Position numbers and translations under genes: made by a program
Notes under the pieces: model-generated
Database searches by the model: none
Told to the model about the DNA's origin: nothing
What the model saw: only the letters and a program-made list of their open reading frames with translations
From: Rhizorhabdus phycosphaerae
GTDB lineage: Bacteria > Pseudomonadota > Alphaproteobacteria > Sphingomonadales > Sphingomonadaceae
Assembly: GCF_011044255.1 (NCBI RefSeq)
Contig: NZ_CP049107.1
Location: 1,736,001 to 1,800,000 of the forward strand
Reading direction: 5' to 3'
Length of the DNA: 64,000 nt
In this document: positions 63,600 to 64,000 of the stretch, one piece after another
How positions within the stretch are numbered: position 1 is the first letter of the stretch
Layout of the letters: every line of letters starts with the position of its first letter

Positions 63600-64000
63600 C
63601 CTCATCCCCGGCGCGCCGTCCGACGCCCGCATCACCGGCTTCGCGATCGACCATCGCAAGGTCGCGCCCGGCACCATCTTCGGCGCCTTTCGCGGCAGCC
63701 GCTTCAATGGCGAGGATTATATCGGCCAGGCGATCGCCGACGGGGCGGTCGCGATCGTGTCCGCCCCCGGCGTGGCCGTCGAAGGTGCGGTCCATATCGT
63801 CGACGAAGAACCACGGCGCCTGTTCGCGCGCCTTGCGGCTCGCTTCTTCGCACCTTTTCCGGACACGACGGTCGCGGTGACCGGCACCAACGGCAAGACC
63901 TCGACGGTCGAGCTGACCCGCCAGCTGTGGCGCATGGCCGGGTTCCACGCCGCGTCGATCGGCACGCTCGGCGTCACAACCGCCGACGATCAGGTATCGA
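63586..64000 (+). CDS. murE: MurE, UDP-MurNAc-L-Ala-D-Glu ligase (partial, 3' end outside window)
   Basis: Adds the third amino acid (meso-DAP expected) to the peptidoglycan precursor. About 138 residues are visible from the ATG at 63586: MRLTDLIPGAP at the start, the substrate region TIFGAFRGSRFNGEDYI near residue 30, and the ATP-binding P-loop VTGTNGKTSTVEL near residue 98. The frame is open to the window edge. It starts 14 bases before the ftsI stop. Confidence 0.93.
   Translation, partial: MRLTDLIPGAPSDARITGFAIDHRKVAPGTIFGAFRGSRFNGEDYIGQAIADGAVAIVSAPGVAVEGAVHIVDEEPRRLFARLAARFFAPFPDTTVAVTGTNGKTSTVELTRQLWRMAGFHAASIGTLGVTTADDQVS

Noticed and set aside
61704-63707. 667-residue minus-strand ORF opposite ftsI
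   Set aside because: Antisense shadow of ftsI/murE; no recognisable domain.
1-64000. Mobile elements, prophage, CRISPR array or toxin-antitoxin modules
   Set aside because: I found no transposase, integrase, regular spaced repeats or paired small toxin-antitoxin ORFs; gene order is consistent with a stable chromosome.

Overview
This window is about 66% GC by eye and carries no insertion sequence, prophage or CRISPR array that I can see. The gene content and protein styles point to an aerobic anoxygenic phototroph of the Sphingomonadales (Alphaproteobacteria): part of a photosynthesis gene cluster, oxygen-dependent HemF, an NDH-2, system I cytochrome c maturation, and a dcw cell-division cluster beginning with mraZ. 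The assignment to order is an inference from gene style, not from rRNA.

Region 1 (1-12055) is the right part of a photosynthesis gene cluster. Leftward run crtF, then bchC and bchX (cut by the window edge). Rightward run crtD and crtC (carotenoid hydroxylation/desaturation). Leftward again run bchI, bchD and bchO (Mg-chelatase subunits and BchO) with a small coupled ORF behind bchO. Rightward run tspO and then hemC-hemF-hemE with 4-bp overlaps. Five exact TGT-N12-ACA palindromes, the PpsR/CrtJ operator pattern, sit in the control regions: two spaced 8 bp before bchC, one between crtF and crtD, one between bchI and tspO, and one overlapping the -35 of the hemCFE operon. Heme-trunk, bacteriochlorophyll and carotenoid genes therefore appear to be under one regulator. 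A 15-codon leader ORF ends inside the hemC start codon.

Region 2 (12056-29700) is housekeeping: a small secreted Cys protein, NDH-2, tRNA-Met, a ferredoxin-reductase-like flavoprotein, a DUF3775 protein, a 2'-5' RNA ligase family protein, the Kup potassium transporter, an Lrp regulator divergent from alanine dehydrogenase, the ccmCDEFGHI operon, an EamA transporter, an amino-acid dehydrogenase whose Shine-Dalgarno lies in a hairpin, tRNA-His, an Rrf2 regulator, a small lipoprotein and a stress-type SDR.

Region 3 (29700-44500) is rich in DNA repair and redox genes: ku-ligD (non-homologous end joining), a second ATP ligase with its partner exonuclease, two SnoaL/NTF2-like proteins beside an Old Yellow Enzyme, a three-gene molybdenum hydroxylase (2Fe-2S subunit, Mo subunit, diheme cytochrome c), a fusion of a peroxiredoxin-like domain to a 2OG-Fe(II) oxygenase, and an ECF sigma/anti-sigma pair.

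Region 4 (44600-64000) holds purL, then a candidate iron-regulated small RNA (a Fur box that fills the spacer of a sigma-70 promoter, two hairpins with anti-Shine-Dalgarno loops, and a terminator). It is followed by a PAS-GGDEF-EAL-PilZ protein, a metallophosphatase, a rightward glycan-type cluster (methyltransferase, kdsD, kdsB, PhyH dioxygenase, degenerate methyltransferase paralogue), a YbaK deacylase, an MliC lipoprotein, a DNA glycosylase, cysK, and the start of the dcw cluster: mraZ, rsmH, ftsL, ftsI and murE (cut by the window edge).
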